The notes under the pieces are model-generated. The model was not told the DNA's origin. It saw nothing but the letters and a program-made list of their open reading frames with translations, and did no database searches. Shown one piece after another: positions 11,766-25,259 of a stretch of DNA of 64,000 bases. Position 1 is the first letter of the stretch, and every line of letters starts with the position of its first letter. The translations under genes were made by a program, and so were the position numbers. The DNA comes from Protopterus annectens (lineage: Eukaryota; Chordata; Ceratodontiformes; Protopteridae): positions 581,555,415 to 581,619,414 of the forward strand of contig NC_056749.1 of NCBI RefSeq assembly GCF_019279795.1, read 5' to 3'.

Positions 11766-11865
11766 TTTTGCTTATTCCTATAGAGTTTTAAAGCAATGCA
11801 ATCCTTGACGGTGTCTGTGTTTTGTATTTATCGTGCACTTTGCTGTAGCTTTGTTATTTCTGTTC

Positions 11866-12108
11866 TATATGCATTCCCTCCAATAGAGCTGGAAAGTCTG
11901 ATGCATAACTTCTAATGGTTGTATCTTGAGCCTTTTGACAAAATCAAATTATATACCCACAGTTCAAACAAATGTTTATATTTCCTGAACCACAACTTTT
12001 ACTAATGAAGTCTAAATGGCAAATATAATCTTTACAATGACTGCAGTCACTTGAGTCTAGATCTTAAACTGGATTTTATAAGTCACAATAGCACAGTAAA
12101 TATTAACT
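11866..12108 (+). mobile_element. piggyBac-like MITE, left part
   Basis: This aligns by eye, in reverse orientation, with the 671-bp MITE at 21518-22188. Shared blocks include TTTTGACA followed by AATCAAATTAT, then CAAACAAATGTT, then GGATTTTATAAGTCACA-like sequence. The left terminal TTAA is degraded to a TTCTATATGCATTC-like start. A CR1 insertion at about 12109 interrupts the element, which resumes at about 14577. Confidence 0.7.
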
Positions 12109-14576
12109 TCAACTACCCCTCCATCAACTGGGAAAACTACTCATGCACTACTGTACTGGCCCAACGCTTCCTGGAATTCAGTTCCAATGCCCTGGACCAG
12201 CTCATTCTTACCCCCACTACAGGAAGCAACATTCTTGACCTGGTTATTACTAACATGGGCAACCGTTGCTCTACACCAGTAGTCAATTCCTCCCTGGTTA
12301 GATCTGATCACAAACTAATCACCATGGAAAGCCACACCTCACCCATATCTCCCGCAGAGGTATCCACTATGAAAAACTTCTTTAAAGCTGACTTTGGACT
12401 CCTAAAAACAGAGGTGCCTAACTTCACAGCACCCATGCCAATGGAAAATAGATGTATGACTGATGAATCACACAACAATGCACTATATGAACATGTACAT
12501 AAATGCATGGAACTAGCCATACCCAACAGAACCAAGATGCTCTCCTCCAAAAAAGGAAGCCAATCTGGTGGTCTGCTGCCATTAATAAACTCTACAATGG
12601 AAGGAAGAAACTGTTGCAGAAAAAGGTGAAGTCTCAAGACTGGAAAAATTCCCTTATTAGCCTCAACAAAAAGTTGAGATTCCTCATCAAAACCTCCAAA
12701 GCCAGCTATGAAGGCAGAATTGTGGCAGACACTAAAAACAACCACAAAGCCTTCTATAGTTATATCAAGAATCTCCACAGTAATACCCAGATTTGTTCTG
12801 AGTTACTGCACAGCGGTACGTCCTATACTGAGCCAACATACTGACCAACAGTTTCAGTGCCAACTTTACCCCTCCCTCCCCCCAAAGGACCAATCTCAAT
12901 ATCAAAAGAAGGCCAGGCACCCAGCACTACTGCAGCACAGGTTAAAGCTGCATTGTCTAAGGCCAAGAATACAGCTTGCATGAGACCCGACAATATCCCT
13001 GGCTGTGTTCTTTGTGAATTAAAAAGTGAACTGGCACCACATCTGTGTGCCCTGTTCCCTGACAGCCTCACCTCAGGCTTTGTCCCTTCCAAATGGCACA
13101 CTGCTACAGTCATCCCTCTCCATAAAGGAGGAGCGACTACAGATGCTGGAAATTATTGCCCCATTAACCTGATGAGTCTGATATGTAAGGCTATGGAGTG
13201 CATCATCATGGACCTAATTAACAAGGATATAGGGAATTTCCAAACTCTAGATCCCACTCAATTTGGTTTTGTGAAGAGTAGATCATGCCTGCTCAACCTG
13301 GTTGACTTCTTTGAGTCAGTCACCAGAGCTATGGATGAGGGTAAGGCAGTTCATACAGCCTACCTTGATCTAGCCAAGGCCTTTGACACCATTCCTCACT
13401 CAGGAATTATTGATAAACTCACCAAACTAGGCATCAACCCCTATAGTGTTAGGTGGGTTGCAAATTGACTCACAGATAGAACCCACTGTGTAAATGTAGC
13501 GGACTCCAAGTCAGACTGCCAACCAGTCATGAGTTGAGTCCCACAGGGATCGGTCCTGGGTCCTCTTCTGTTTGGCATCTACTTCTCAGAAGTCCAGGCC
13601 AACACGGAGGGATTCTGGCTGACCAAGTTCACAGACGACTGCAAGCTAGGAGCCATTATTAACTCCCCAAGTGATGCAGACATCCTACAGAAAGGCCTCA
13701 CTGTGACCAATGACTGGTGCCAAACCATGGCCTTAAGCGCAATGCCAAAGCATGCATCATCATTCCCTTTGGAAAAAAGTTAGTTCCCACTAATTACCAC
13801 ATCAATGGGAGTCCACCTAACACTGAAGGAGTTATAAGAGATCTCGAGACACAGGTTGACAGCAACCTCGCCTTCGACCACCACATTGCCACTGTGGTCA
13901 GAAAGTCCTTCTATGTAGCACATCTCATTATCAAGGGTTTTGCATCCAGGAAGAAAGAGGTCATCATTTCTCTCTACTCTTCCCTCATTAGACCAATCAT
14001 AGAGTATAATGTCTCATTTGCCATGTACCTCACTAGACACATGCAACAGCTGAAGAAGCCACAAAAGTACCTCATGGAGAGGATCCTAGGCTTTAAACAC
14101 ATGTCCTACATGGACAGACTCAAAAAACTCCAGCTATTCTCTGTCTCATATAATCTACTAAGAGGTGATCTCTGCTTGACTTACAAAGTCATGTCTGACC
14201 CAGCACTGTTAGAAATGCTACATCTAAAAAAAAAAAAAAATCCCAATCCCTCCGCACCACACGCTCCAGAGACGTCAACCTCATTACCACAATCAACAGA
14301 ACATGATGGAGGGACAAGTTCATAACCCAGAGACTGCCCATGCTCTGGAATATACTTCCCATACATGTCAAGCAGAGCACCTCACTGGCCCTCTTCAGGA
14401 GAAATCTTGATGAGTGGATGGGAAATAGAAAGTTCACCCCGGGGATCACTCCAGTGGCTCTACTTGATAGAGACACTGGGAACTGATGTCAGGCAGCACA
14501 ATGCCAGGGCACTTCTATGGGCTAGGCTTGTAAAGGCTCCAGGGCTATTAGCCTAGTACACACCTATGAACCTATG
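12109..14576 (+). mobile_element. CR1-like LINE, 5'-truncated, nested in a MITE
   Basis: It starts inside the endonuclease domain (FNYPSINWENYS, then NILDLVITNMG, then VRSDHKLI) and runs through the reverse transcriptase to the 3' tail (CACCTATGAACCTATG). RT blocks seen include TATVIPLHKGGATTDAGNYC, LDPTQFGFVKSRSCLLNLVD, AYLDLAKAFDTIPH, VPQGSVLGPLLFGIYFSEVQ, the catalytic box as FTDD (Y/FADD expected, so the first core residue pair is altered), RPIIEYNVSFAMYL and LKKLQLFSVSY. Breaks include TGA in place of Trp codon near 13466, TGA in place of Gly near 13534 and several frameshifts. A poly(A) run near 14227 lies in the distal coding part. The open frame's first methionine at 12051 is MITE sequence, not LINE. 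Confidence 0.9.
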
Positions 14577-14976
14577 TTTGTAATATAGTTTGAAAATAAC
14601 TTATAATATCTCAATAACCACTCATCAGAATTTTGTTCATCCAACTGTTATCTTTCAATATGAGGCTAAGCAGATTTCACTTTGTATCACTTGGTTGTTG
14701 AAATATTTAGAGAAACGTGAAAATTATGACACTGTAAATCAATAATATATAAACTTTTAATATCTGCTTAGCTACACTAGACAGATGTCAAAAGTCAGTG
14801 CAGGTGTATTGCCCATCATATAAGTTTTAAAATTAAACCTTTCAATAGCTTGTATATATCAGGAGTTTGGAATTATTAATGTAAATATGAACAGGTAACA
14901 CTAGATGCTTAGAAGTGTAACTAAGATGGTCCTAGAGAAAAAACTTGGAAGCATCACTGGAGTTTAATAAGTTAAT
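14577..14976 (+). mobile_element. piggyBac-like MITE, right part
   Basis: This continues the MITE begun at 11866. It reads AATATCTCAATAACCACTCA, then ATATTTAGA, then GTTTGGAATTATT, then GGAAGCATCACTGGAG, and ends near TTAA at about 14973. The same blocks in the same order occur in the minus strand of 21518-22188. It starts directly after the CR1 tail. Confidence 0.7.
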
Positions 14977-14979
14977 TGT

Positions 14980-17094
14980 ACATTTTAATTTGTTTTTTAG
15001 GCATTTACTGTTGTACATTGTTTAAATTTTAAGCAATTTAGTAAAAATAAATGAAATTAAATTAACAGTATGTACAATAGGTTGGGAAATATGGACTGCA
15101 TGGAGTAAGCTTTGTTAATTTGTCAACAAAATCTGTGCTGAGAATTATAAAAAAAACATCTTTTCATACATACAGTTTTATCAGACTGATATTGTGGGCT
15201 AAAACTTACAAGTGTGATGTTAGGACCCCAAAACTAATTTAGTCAATGTCTTTTAACAGTGTTTTGCCATGTAACAACGTTTCTCAAGAAACACCCTCTT
15301 CCCTCCATGCAGTTAAACTCTGGTGTTTCATATACCCCTTAAGGTGCAAATCATTACCAGAAAAAAATGACAAAATCAATCATACTTAAAAAAAATGCTT
15401 TTAAATATAAAAGCCAACTGTTTAATTGATGTAGACACCTGTACTGCAGTGACAAGTGAAAACAGGTTCACATCACAGCAGTATCAAACTGAAGAAAACA
15501 GGAAAGTGAGTAAACCAAACAAAAATCACAATCACAACGGATTAATGCTCTCACATACAACTAAGTATCTTTTGCAGTGTTACTTTTATATCCCATTTAA
15601 TCATGTTATGAAATTGGGAATGTATTTATATGATGTGCTCAACACATAAAAAGTTTATTTTTTCTATCCCATTTAATCATGTCATGAAATTGGGAATGTA
15701 TTTATATGATGTGCTCAACACATAAAAAGTTTATTGTTTCTATCATTGAACAAGGTACATTAGATTCAAGGGGAGGGGGACTTTAAAAATTTCTTAGGGC
15801 AAAGGAAAACCTATTGGCAGATCAAATTAGAAGCAGATAAGAAGCCTGACCCGAATGAAGTGATTAACGTTAAATGTTTTTTGAAGCACAGAAAATTGTG
15901 GTTGAATAAATGAACAAATATTTTTACCTTGTATATTCCTTTTAACAGGATAGTTTTGTTAATTATTTGTATAAGCAATTATTTTTAATTATATGATTGT
16001 ATGAGTTAATTGGGAATTGTATAAAAGCACAGCAGTAGTTGTATTTTTTGTATTATGTTCTAAGGAAGTCTGAGGATGAAAGAGTGTAAATAAAAGTTTG
16101 TATGCTAAGTTTGCACACTCATCTTTTCCAATATTCCTTGTGCCATTGGATCCAATACTTTTGTTTGAAGTATTAACACAAATTAATCTCTTTAAATAGG
16201 GAAGTGGTGGGGGGAGGTGTGGGCATGAGTAATCATGATACCACTCTCTCCAGTTTAGTGTTAGCTCCATTCTTGGTTTGCACATAGCTCTCTTTGGAAC
16301 CACCCCTTGTAGTCCTTTCAAGTTAAGGTTTCTGCTAGAAACTACATTATTTATCTCTAGTGCTTTCCATTAAGCACATCATCTATCACCTTTATTTACC
16401 ACACTCTTGCCCTACCTCTCACATTGACCAGGATTCAAACACAGGTTCAACCACAAGCAGTAAGGCTGCGACAAAAACAGGCTTTGACATAATTATGGAA
16501 ACCATCAATTTGGTGTCACACTAACCGTAATAAGGGAAAAACTTCATAGTCAGCTAATCTGCATGTCTCTGGATCACTCAATGATTTCAACAAGCACTAA
16601 TAGACCCTTTTCTGCTGCCATTGTGGTAATCACAACTGGCAGCCAGTGCAATGAGTTAACACAGACACCCACCGCTCATTCCACCACACACATAAATACA
16701 AATACATTATCATACTTATCTGTTCCTATGTTTACAAAATGTCCCTGAGTGATTTGTCATTGTCCCTTATAAACTACAACTTATTCCAGCCATTCGGTAA
16801 TGCCAGAGTTTCATTCTTCATATTGTTCAGTAAATGCATTAGGATGCAAGACCTGTTGCTCTATTAACTTTTTAAGTGGATCAGAATAATATTTAGAAAG
16901 GGTCCCTGGTGTGTCTAGTGTATCACTCAGCTTTGTCCAGAAGTCTTAACATTGCTCTCATATGTTACAGACCAGTACACATCAATAATACCAGACATTA
17001 GCTTTTTAAACTTAATGTGCAATTCACACTGAAGGGGCTTTATTATTCAACAGATTCCTTGGTGTCTATTATCATCCCCCCACACACATATACA

Positions 17095-17104
<10 letters not shown>
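14980..17104. other. Unassigned DNA
   Basis: Apart from the 76-bp duplication at 15589-15740, no gene or named repeat is visible. Open frames at 15989-16321 and 16563-16748 lack known motifs. Confidence 0.45.
15589..15740. repeat. 76-bp tandem duplication
   Basis: The unit beginning TATCCCATTTAATCATG occurs twice in direct succession with a 76-base period. Copies differ by one substitution (TGTTATG against TGTCATG) and a T-run difference at the junction, so the duplication is recent. Confidence 0.95.

Positions 17105-17166
<62 letters not shown>
17105..17166. repeat. (AC)n microsatellite
   Basis: A pure AC run of about 60 bases lying about 30 bases outside the left LTR. Confidence 0.95.
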
Positions 17167-17169
<3 letters not shown>

Positions 17170-17198
17170 GTTTTTCATGCATTAAAACCTGTTGTTCT

Positions 17199-17484
17199 TG
17201 TGACAGCCCCTCTTTACCCTGGGCCAGTAATCAAGGAGCCTCAATCCTCACCACTGACACTGGTGAGAGACCATCCCTAAGGACAGGACAGGAATGGATT
17301 TAAACAGTATTTCAAATGCAGCTCTCTGCATCCAACACAATTTCACCCAAAAGAACACAGGGAACATGCTCTACTGGGACTGGATCCTTTCTCTCTCTCT
17401 AGATCCCAAACAAGATCCACTTTGGAGCACTGTGTCCCAGTTCCAATTAATTGGCACACACATACTTAAATATCTGATTTTTCA

Positions 17485-17556
<72 letters not shown>

Positions 17557-18451
17557 GGAAAGGCTGACACAGATTCACCAGCTCTGTCCTCTCTCTCCAA
17601 ATGATAGGGTAGATTGCTGCTACCAGCCAAATACTGTAAGGCTCTTACAAAGGGATACCCAATTATACTGTGCCAAATTAATACTGATAAAAATGATAGA
17701 GTGTGACAGAAGCAGTAAGGGTTTTTGGAGTGGCCACGGTGACACTGAAATAAACACAGGTATTCTCAAGACATTAAAAACATTTACTAAAAGACCAGCC
17801 ACAATGAAAAGGTATAAAAATATTCAATAATGGATAATAAAAATAGAAAACAGGTAAATACTTCATGTTTAGTTATATTAAATATCAGAGTTTTCAGTCA
17901 CAAAAAATATAAAATAACACAGTTGGACAGAATCGCACATGCATAAAAAAAAAATAATACTAAACTAATCTCACTGTACTTTTCCTAACTGAAATAAAGA
18001 GAAACTGACCCTAGTTAACTCATTTAATATTGCAAAGCAAGATGTACTGCTGAGATGCTTACTTCCACAAGGCAAAATGAGATATTCCACACACACTAAA
18101 CTGTGTAATCAACTACTGAACTACTGTTACTGAACTGACATAGATCTTTTATATCAGATTCCAAAGAAAAACAAAAGCAAACTGCTGCTGCCAGAGTTCC
18201 TTCCTTCAGCTGATTATAGAACTACATCACATCTAGTCACCTGACCTTGGCACAGTTCACATTCAAAACTCTTGTTAAGATTCTGTTGCAGCATTTTAAC
18301 ATAAGATACTTTTACAAATATATTTTTAATACAAGCATCTGTACAAATTAATGTGACAGTCAAATAAACTTTGGCCAGTCATGCTGGCATATGCCACACA
18401 TGCACTATCTCACTTCTCCTGATACAACTGGCAATACCTCATAATGTCACA
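17199..18451 (-). repeat. 3' LTR of the Gmr1-like element
   Basis: A 1253-bp direct repeat partner of 22832-24112, with TG...CA termini extended to TGTGA...TCACA. It carries an internal (AC)n tract at 17486-17550 at the same place as in the other LTR. Confidence 0.9.
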
Positions 18452-18467
18452 TCTTTCCCTCTCCTTT
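18452..18467 (-). other. Polypurine tract
   Basis: The minus strand reads AAAGGAGAGGGAAAGA directly against the inner edge of the 3' LTR, the expected plus-strand primer site of an LTR retrotransposon. Confidence 0.85.
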
Positions 18468-18599
18468 GAAGACTCAAGCTAGTTTTTCAAACATTGCTTG
18501 AGAGAAAGGGCTTGTCTGGGAACACTTCAGCATATACCCTGTCTTGTGAATACATTTGCATTGGCATTGCTGTAATCTGGACTGGCTAATTCAGGGGTC

Positions 18600-18910
18600 C
18601 TCCCAAAACCCCATTTAAGCTTTTAGAATACCTGCTCACAGGCTGGGGTCCACACTAACTTATGTGGCCTGTTTTTCCTTGTCAGGTCTGTAATGGGAGC
18701 AGCTATTGTACCATAATTGAAAATGGACTTTATATAGTACTTTGCTGTCCCCAAGAATGCCTTCACTTGCTTTTTGGTAACAGGGGTAGGCCACGCCTGA
18801 ATAGCTCGTACTTTGGCAGGTTCTGGCCTGATCTTACCACTCCCCACTCTATGCCCCAAGTAAGAGACATCTGCCATACCCATCTGATACATACTGGGCA
18901 TAATGGACAT
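18600..18910 (-). pseudogene. Reverse transcriptase segment (fossil)
   Basis: The YLGHRVGSGKIRPEPAKV block followed by VKAFLGTAKYY is the end of the palm/thumb region of Ty3/gypsy reverse transcriptase. It lies downstream of integrase in the element's reading direction. Only this segment of the RT-RNase H region is recognisable. Confidence 0.8.
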
Positions 18911-18918
18911 CCCTGCCT

Positions 18919-20085
18919 TTACAGTCTGCCCAGGACCTTCCTGACATGCTGAGGTTTCATTATGTTAACATAGTACAATTTGTGCCCCTGCTTCCTGACA
19001 AGCAGGTTTACTATATAATTAATGTCACTGGCCTTACTTACCACTTCAAAGGGTCTCTCCCAAGCTGCCTGCAGCTTATTGTGTCTAACAGGAGTGAGTT
19101 CCATAACTTGCTGTCCCACAGCATACTCTCAGGCTCGAGCCTTCCTGCCATACCAAACTTTTTCCTGCTGTTGGGCTGCTGCCAGGTTCTCCTGGGCCAA
19201 ACCCATGAGATCTCTAAGCCTTGTCCTGAGGTTTAGGACATATGCAACAAAAGACTCCTTGAGGGATTCACACTCTCACCCTCTTTCTCAACACAAATCA
19301 AATCTAAAGACCCCTCACCCTATGCCCATACAGTAATTCAATGGGTGAAAAAATTGTGGATTCCTGGGGTACCTCTCTGTATGCAAACAGTAGATGGGGC
19401 AAATATTTGTCCCACTTCCTCATAAACTGGTATGCAGATGCCTGTAGCATGGTCTTTAGTGTAGAGTTTAACCTCTGCACAAGACCATAAGTCTAGGGAT
19501 GGTAGGGGTAGTCTTTAGGTGCTTCACCCCACAATGCTTTCACAGACAAGCCAGCAGGTCTGACATACAACTGGCACCTCTGTCAGTCAGTGTTTCTCTC
19601 GAGAAACCTACCCTGCTGAACACCTCTAACAAAGCATTCAACACCTCCTCTGCTTTAATGGAGTACAGAGCCATCACTTCTGGATATCTAGTAGCATAAT
19701 CTACTACCACCAGGATATACTTCTTCTCTGTGGAACTTGGAGTACTCATCTCGGAGGACCCACAATATCCATAGCTACCCTCTGAAATGTCTCCTCAGTC
19801 ACAGATAGAGGCATCAATGGAGCTTTGACCTTGTCCCCTTTCTTGCCTACCTTTTTGCACTGCTCACAGGTCCTGCAGTACCCTTTTACATCCCTTGCAA
19901 TTCCAGGCCAATAGAAGTTCTGCATAATACGTCTCTTGGTATGCTTTATGCTCCTATGACCTGCAAAAGGAATGTCATAGGCCATGGCTAGAAGCGTCAG
20001 ATGGTAGGCTCTGTGCACTATCAACCGCTGTATTACCTCACTCTCTAGCCCTCTCTCTGGGGTCCATCTCTGTACAGTAACCCTT
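18919..20085 (-). pseudogene. Integrase region (fossil)
   Basis: The zinc-binding N-terminus is visible as H...HRSIKHTKRRI...CRTCEQCKK (around 19850-19990). The core domain follows with AMDIVGP and ILVVVDYATRYPE (about 19660-19760), and then a C-terminal barrel-like part with LTPVRHNKLQAAWERPFEVV (about 19000-19100). Its position between protease and reverse transcriptase is the notable point. The region is broken. Confidence 0.85.
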
Positions 20086-20379
20086 TGTTCCAGTATACAG
20101 ACTCCTCTTTTTCTCGAGCATTAGGTGCCTCCTTAGCTTCCTCCCTCAAGCCTCATAAGGTAGATTCAGAAAGCTGTGCCTGTCTCAACTATACTTTTGT
20201 GACCCTTCCTAGCTCCCCTTCCAAAGGAAGCCTAGTATCTTCTAACAACAGTGCCTACCTGTTAGGCTGGGTACTACCACTCACCTCTGGCATCCTGTCC
20301 ACGGGAACATTGGTACCTACCGGTAGCTGTGGTTCACTTTCAAGCTCACTGTTACAAGGTAGTTTCCTCCCTGAAATAA

Positions 20380-20889
20380 CTACATCACCAGCCCCAGCTT
20401 CAGGCATGGGGTATGTCTGGGTACCCCCAGGCTACCAGACCTACCTGCCTGTCTCCAAGCCTGACTGTGTGTAACCGCATGCACAAAACGTACTACACTG
20501 TCAAAATTATTCCCTATTAAGACATCTGCAGGGATATCCTCAAACACACCTACCTGCTTGTTCCCTTTTCCCCCTTCCCAGTAAAGGCGAATCCTGGCCA
20601 AAGGTGTTTGGAATGGGGTACCTCCTAAAGCTCTAACTGGTGTGGACTGCCCAAGCAAGTACTTCTCTTCTTTAACCACTGCAGGCTTCACAATGTCAGA
20701 AACTGTGTCTGTCTTAGCAGTGGCCTGTCTTCCATCCACTAAGATAGGATACAAACTCCAGTAATAGTATGGCACCTCTGTTGTCTCCAGACAACTTACC
20801 ATTGATGGGTAGCTATTCCCACTTACTGGCTCCCTCACCTTTTGTTCCCCACCGTGCTTCAGTGGACATTTGTATACTACATGGCCCAT
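20380..20889 (-). pseudogene. Zinc-knuckle remnant and protease region (fossil)
   Basis: It starts with GHVVYKCPLKHGG, the end of a CCHC knuckle. A retropepsin-like stretch follows with VDGRQATAKTDTVSDI, where the DTG-type active site is no longer clear, and DVLIGNNFD, the usual late ILIGxD motif. The region is broken. Confidence 0.65.
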
Positions 20890-20939
20890 CTGGTTACATT
20901 TAAAAACATCTAACCATTGATCCTGGTCATGTACCTGAA

Positions 20940-21480
20940 CTAGTGGCTTCCCCTGCTACTGGTAGACTCTGTTGGGTGATTTAGGCTGCCCACCAGGGGT
21001 TGCCTTATGTCCATGTGCAGTACTGGGTATCCCCTTCTTATGCAGTGATGCCCTGCTTACTAAGTAGAGATCCCCTTTTCTCCCCAGCTCATCTGCAGAG
21101 TTACATTCTTGGTCTGCCAACCAGATTCGCATGTCCTCAGGCAAAGTGCTAAGGGCTTGTTCCCTCACCAAAAAGTCCATCAGCATTTCAAAAGTGGTGA
21201 CCTGACATCCACTCACCCACATATGGAAATAAATGCTTAACTCAGCAATATAATCACACACACTTTCATCTCCCTTGCATCTATGCTCATGAAACTTTTT
21301 TCTATAAGCTTCAGGTGTTAACGTAAAATAGTCTAGCAAACATTGGTTTACTTTTTCATAATTTAAACACTCAGTATCAAACAATTTGGAAACAGCAGTT
21401 ACAGCTTTACTATGGAGTAAGGGGGTCAGGAAGCGTACCTAGAGCTCTTGGTCAACATCATACTATTTACATACCTTTTC
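20940..21480 (-). pseudogene. gag, SCAN-like capsid part (fossil)
   Basis: The frame contains LTPEAYRKKFHEHR, then ESVCDYIAELSIYFHMWV, then LMDFLVREQALSTLPEDMR. This resembles the capsid C-terminal/SCAN-like domain of Gmr1-type gag. The upstream gag part lies at about 22190-22700, beyond an inserted MITE. Confidence 0.7.
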
Positions 21481-21517
21481 AAATATATGAATAAAACTAT
21501 CAAAATCGGTATCATCT

Positions 21518-22188
21518 TTAACTCATTACATCCGAGTGATGCCTCCAGGTGCATCTACAGTTAACTCCTACTGATGCCTCTAGGCATCAAATATTGCTTG
21601 TTCATTTTTGAATCAATAATTCCAAAACCATGCTATGTACAAGATTTTAAAAGATTTAATCTTAAATCTTGCAGAATGGCAAACTCAACTGCATTAATAT
21701 TTGACCTCTGTCTAATGCAGGTAAAATGATATTAAGTGATGTTTTTATGATATTAATTTATATAGATACAATGTTCAAAATTTTCTAAATATCTCAACAA
21801 ACAAGTAACACAGACAGAACTCCTTAGCTTCATATGATAGCTCTCAGCTAAATGAATAAAATGTTGTTGACAGTATGTATGCAACTTGAGTGGTTGTTGA
21901 GATATTGTAAGCTGTTTACAAAATATAATAAATGTAATTGTTACTGTGTTTACTGTGACTTATAAAATTCTGTTTATAACCTAGAACCTAAAGAATACTA
22001 CCATTATAAAAAAAGTTTATGCGGAAGAGTTTTCCACTTATACTTCTTTCATAACCCCTATGGTTCCAGAGATATGAACATTTGTTTGAAATTTCAAGAC
22101 ATAATTTGATTCTGTCAAAAGGCTTAGGCTCTGCCCATTGGAAGTTACAGTGCAAACTTCCTTAGCTGCACTGGAGTGAATGAGTTAA
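21518..22188. mobile_element. piggyBac-like MITE inside the LTR element
   Basis: A 671-bp unit flanked by TTAA on both sides (21518-21521 and 22185-22188), the target site of piggyBac transposons. Terminal inverted repeats are short: CTCATTACATCCGAGTG on the left against CTCATTCACTCCAGTG read inward from the right. It has no coding capacity and interrupts the gag region of the LTR element, so it is younger than that insertion. The copy at 11866-14976 is the same family in the opposite orientation. Confidence 0.75.
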
Positions 22189-22189
22189 A

Positions 22190-22700
22190 TTGTGGAAGAA
22201 ATGTACTGGCCTTTATTGCTTCTGGGATTCAGTTACTCCCTTCCCCATTATCTCCATGATCCTGTCAGAGTCAGTATCTCCTTTTCAGGCTGACACTGCT
22301 TCTCCTTTTCTTCAGCCTCCAAATGTCATAGTTCATACTTACACTGCCTCTACCTTTCTTCAGCCTCTAAACGTTTGGCCTCCAGTTCATGGTGATGCTG
22401 TTTCTCGCTCTCATCAGTCTCCAAATATAGCAATCTCTCTTCAGTCTACAATTCAAGTCTCTTTAACTACAGAAAAAATGAACTGTCTTGTTTCTGAAGG
22501 CTGCACATTCCTATGACCAGACTGGTTGTCTCCCTCGTTGCTGGACCATGCTGCAGCTGCTATTAAGGCTTAAATCATATCCTCTTTTGTCAGGTTGGCA
22601 TGCACCAGTCCTCTGGCTTTGCACACCTTGGCCAATTGATTCTTTATCAGCTTGCTTCAGTCTTCTGCTGACATCTTTGCCTGTTTTCCCTGACTAAACT
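22190..22700 (-). pseudogene. gag, upstream part (fossil)
   Basis: Minus-strand frames rich in charged residues, with a repeated WRLK-type phrase, fit the coiled-coil-prone N-terminal gag of this element group. The stretch lies between the primer-binding site and the MITE. It is broken. Confidence 0.45.
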
Positions 22701-22808
22701 AACAAAAATAAATAAAACAGTTGTGACACTGAAACTCTGAATGTTTACCTTATGGCAGTTGAGAGTACACACACCTTCAATGACAACTGCTACTGAAGTC
22801 CAATTAAT

Positions 22809-22828
22809 ATCCCACTACTCTGACACCA
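22809..22828 (-). other. Primer-binding site, tRNA-Leu type
   Basis: The minus strand reads TGGTGTCAGAGTAGTGGGAT three bases inside the 5' LTR edge. It is complementary, allowing a small insertion, to the 3' end of vertebrate leucine tRNAs (TGTCAG-GAGTGGGAT plus CCA). Confidence 0.75.
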
Positions 22829-22831
22829 ATA

Positions 22832-24112
<1,281 letters not shown>

Positions 24113-24235
24113 GTTCTATTAACTTTTCGGGTAATTAAAAAAGTTCCCCTGGTGCGTAGTGCTCCCCCAACCTGTATTATATCTGCTTCTTATTAATCTA
24201 GAAGGAGTCGAAAGGAATAAGTGCCCCTACTCTCA

Positions 24236-24237
<2 letters not shown>

Positions 24238-24308
<71 letters not shown>

Positions 24309-24339
24309 CAGAGATCAAACCCCCTCACCCATTCTCACT

Positions 24340-24388
<49 letters not shown>
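24238..24388. repeat. (AC)n microsatellites, two tracts
   Basis: AC runs at about 24238-24307 and 24343-24388, separated by a short spacer. Confidence 0.95.
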
Positions 24389-24390
<2 letters not shown>

Positions 24391-24429
24391 TTAAAATCAC
24401 TCACAGCTCTACATACACTCACACATGAC

Positions 24430-25030
24430 ACATGCAGCCACAGAGATACACACCATAACACTTCCTATCCACTTACCTCTAATGTGATATCTCCCATTGC
24501 GAGTAATTGATTGCAAACCTTTGGCCTAACATGTCTGACAGTAAGGATTCATGCACCTGAGTGGTCCTATGAATTACTTGACTACATAAAGAATTTACAG
24601 CAGGCATTTCTGAGGGAGTGCATATGGCTAATTATCATATGCTACTCCAATGCCTCAATAGCATTTGCAGTATACCAGAAAGACAACTTCCTGTGGTGCT
24701 GCTTCTCTTTGCAGTAAAGCACTGCGCTAGGACTGCCTCTGAATCAGAAATGTCCACAGCCAGTGTTAAAAAGGGGTTACTGCTGGCAATAATGTGTTCC
24801 TAGTCATCCTGTGTATCATCCTTTCTGTTGCTTACTGACCACAGTTTATCCCCAGAGTGGTGTAATGTTTTCCCAATGCTGTCCAGTTGTTATTTCCTCT
24901 TTTTCTTTCTTCATTTTACCCCTCTTTCTTCCAGTTATCTATTCCTATATTTTGTATCACTGTTCAGTCATCCAGCTTATCTAAGCTGCCTCCATTCTTC
25001 CACTTTAGCATTGTACTTTGTTGTGTATGT
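24430..25030. other. Unassigned DNA
   Basis: No gene or recognised repeat. Pyrimidine-rich stretches occur near 24890-24960. Confidence 0.4.
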
Positions 25031-25033
25031 GTA

Positions 25034-25156
25034 CGTCTGTGTGTGTGTGAGTGAGTGAGTGTGTGAGTGAGTGAGTGTGTGAGTGAGTGAGTGTGTGAGT
25101 GAGTGAGTGAGTGAGTGTGTGAGTGTGTGAGTGAGTGAGTGTGTGAGTGAGTGAGT

Positions 25157-25213
<57 letters not shown>
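25034..25213. repeat. Compound (GAGT)n / (GT)n microsatellite
   Basis: A mosaic of GTGTGAGTGAGTGAGT blocks about 12-20 bases long (25044-25165), followed by a pure GT run. The block pattern suggests a GAGT unit spreading within an older GT tract. Confidence 0.95.
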
Positions 25214-25219
<6 letters not shown>

Positions 25220-25259
25220 TATACTTGTGCACATGCATTACTGTAACTGTATCTATAAA

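Noticed and set aside
20085-20474. Plus-strand 129-codon frame
   Set aside because: It is antisense to the LTR element's coding region and has no motif.
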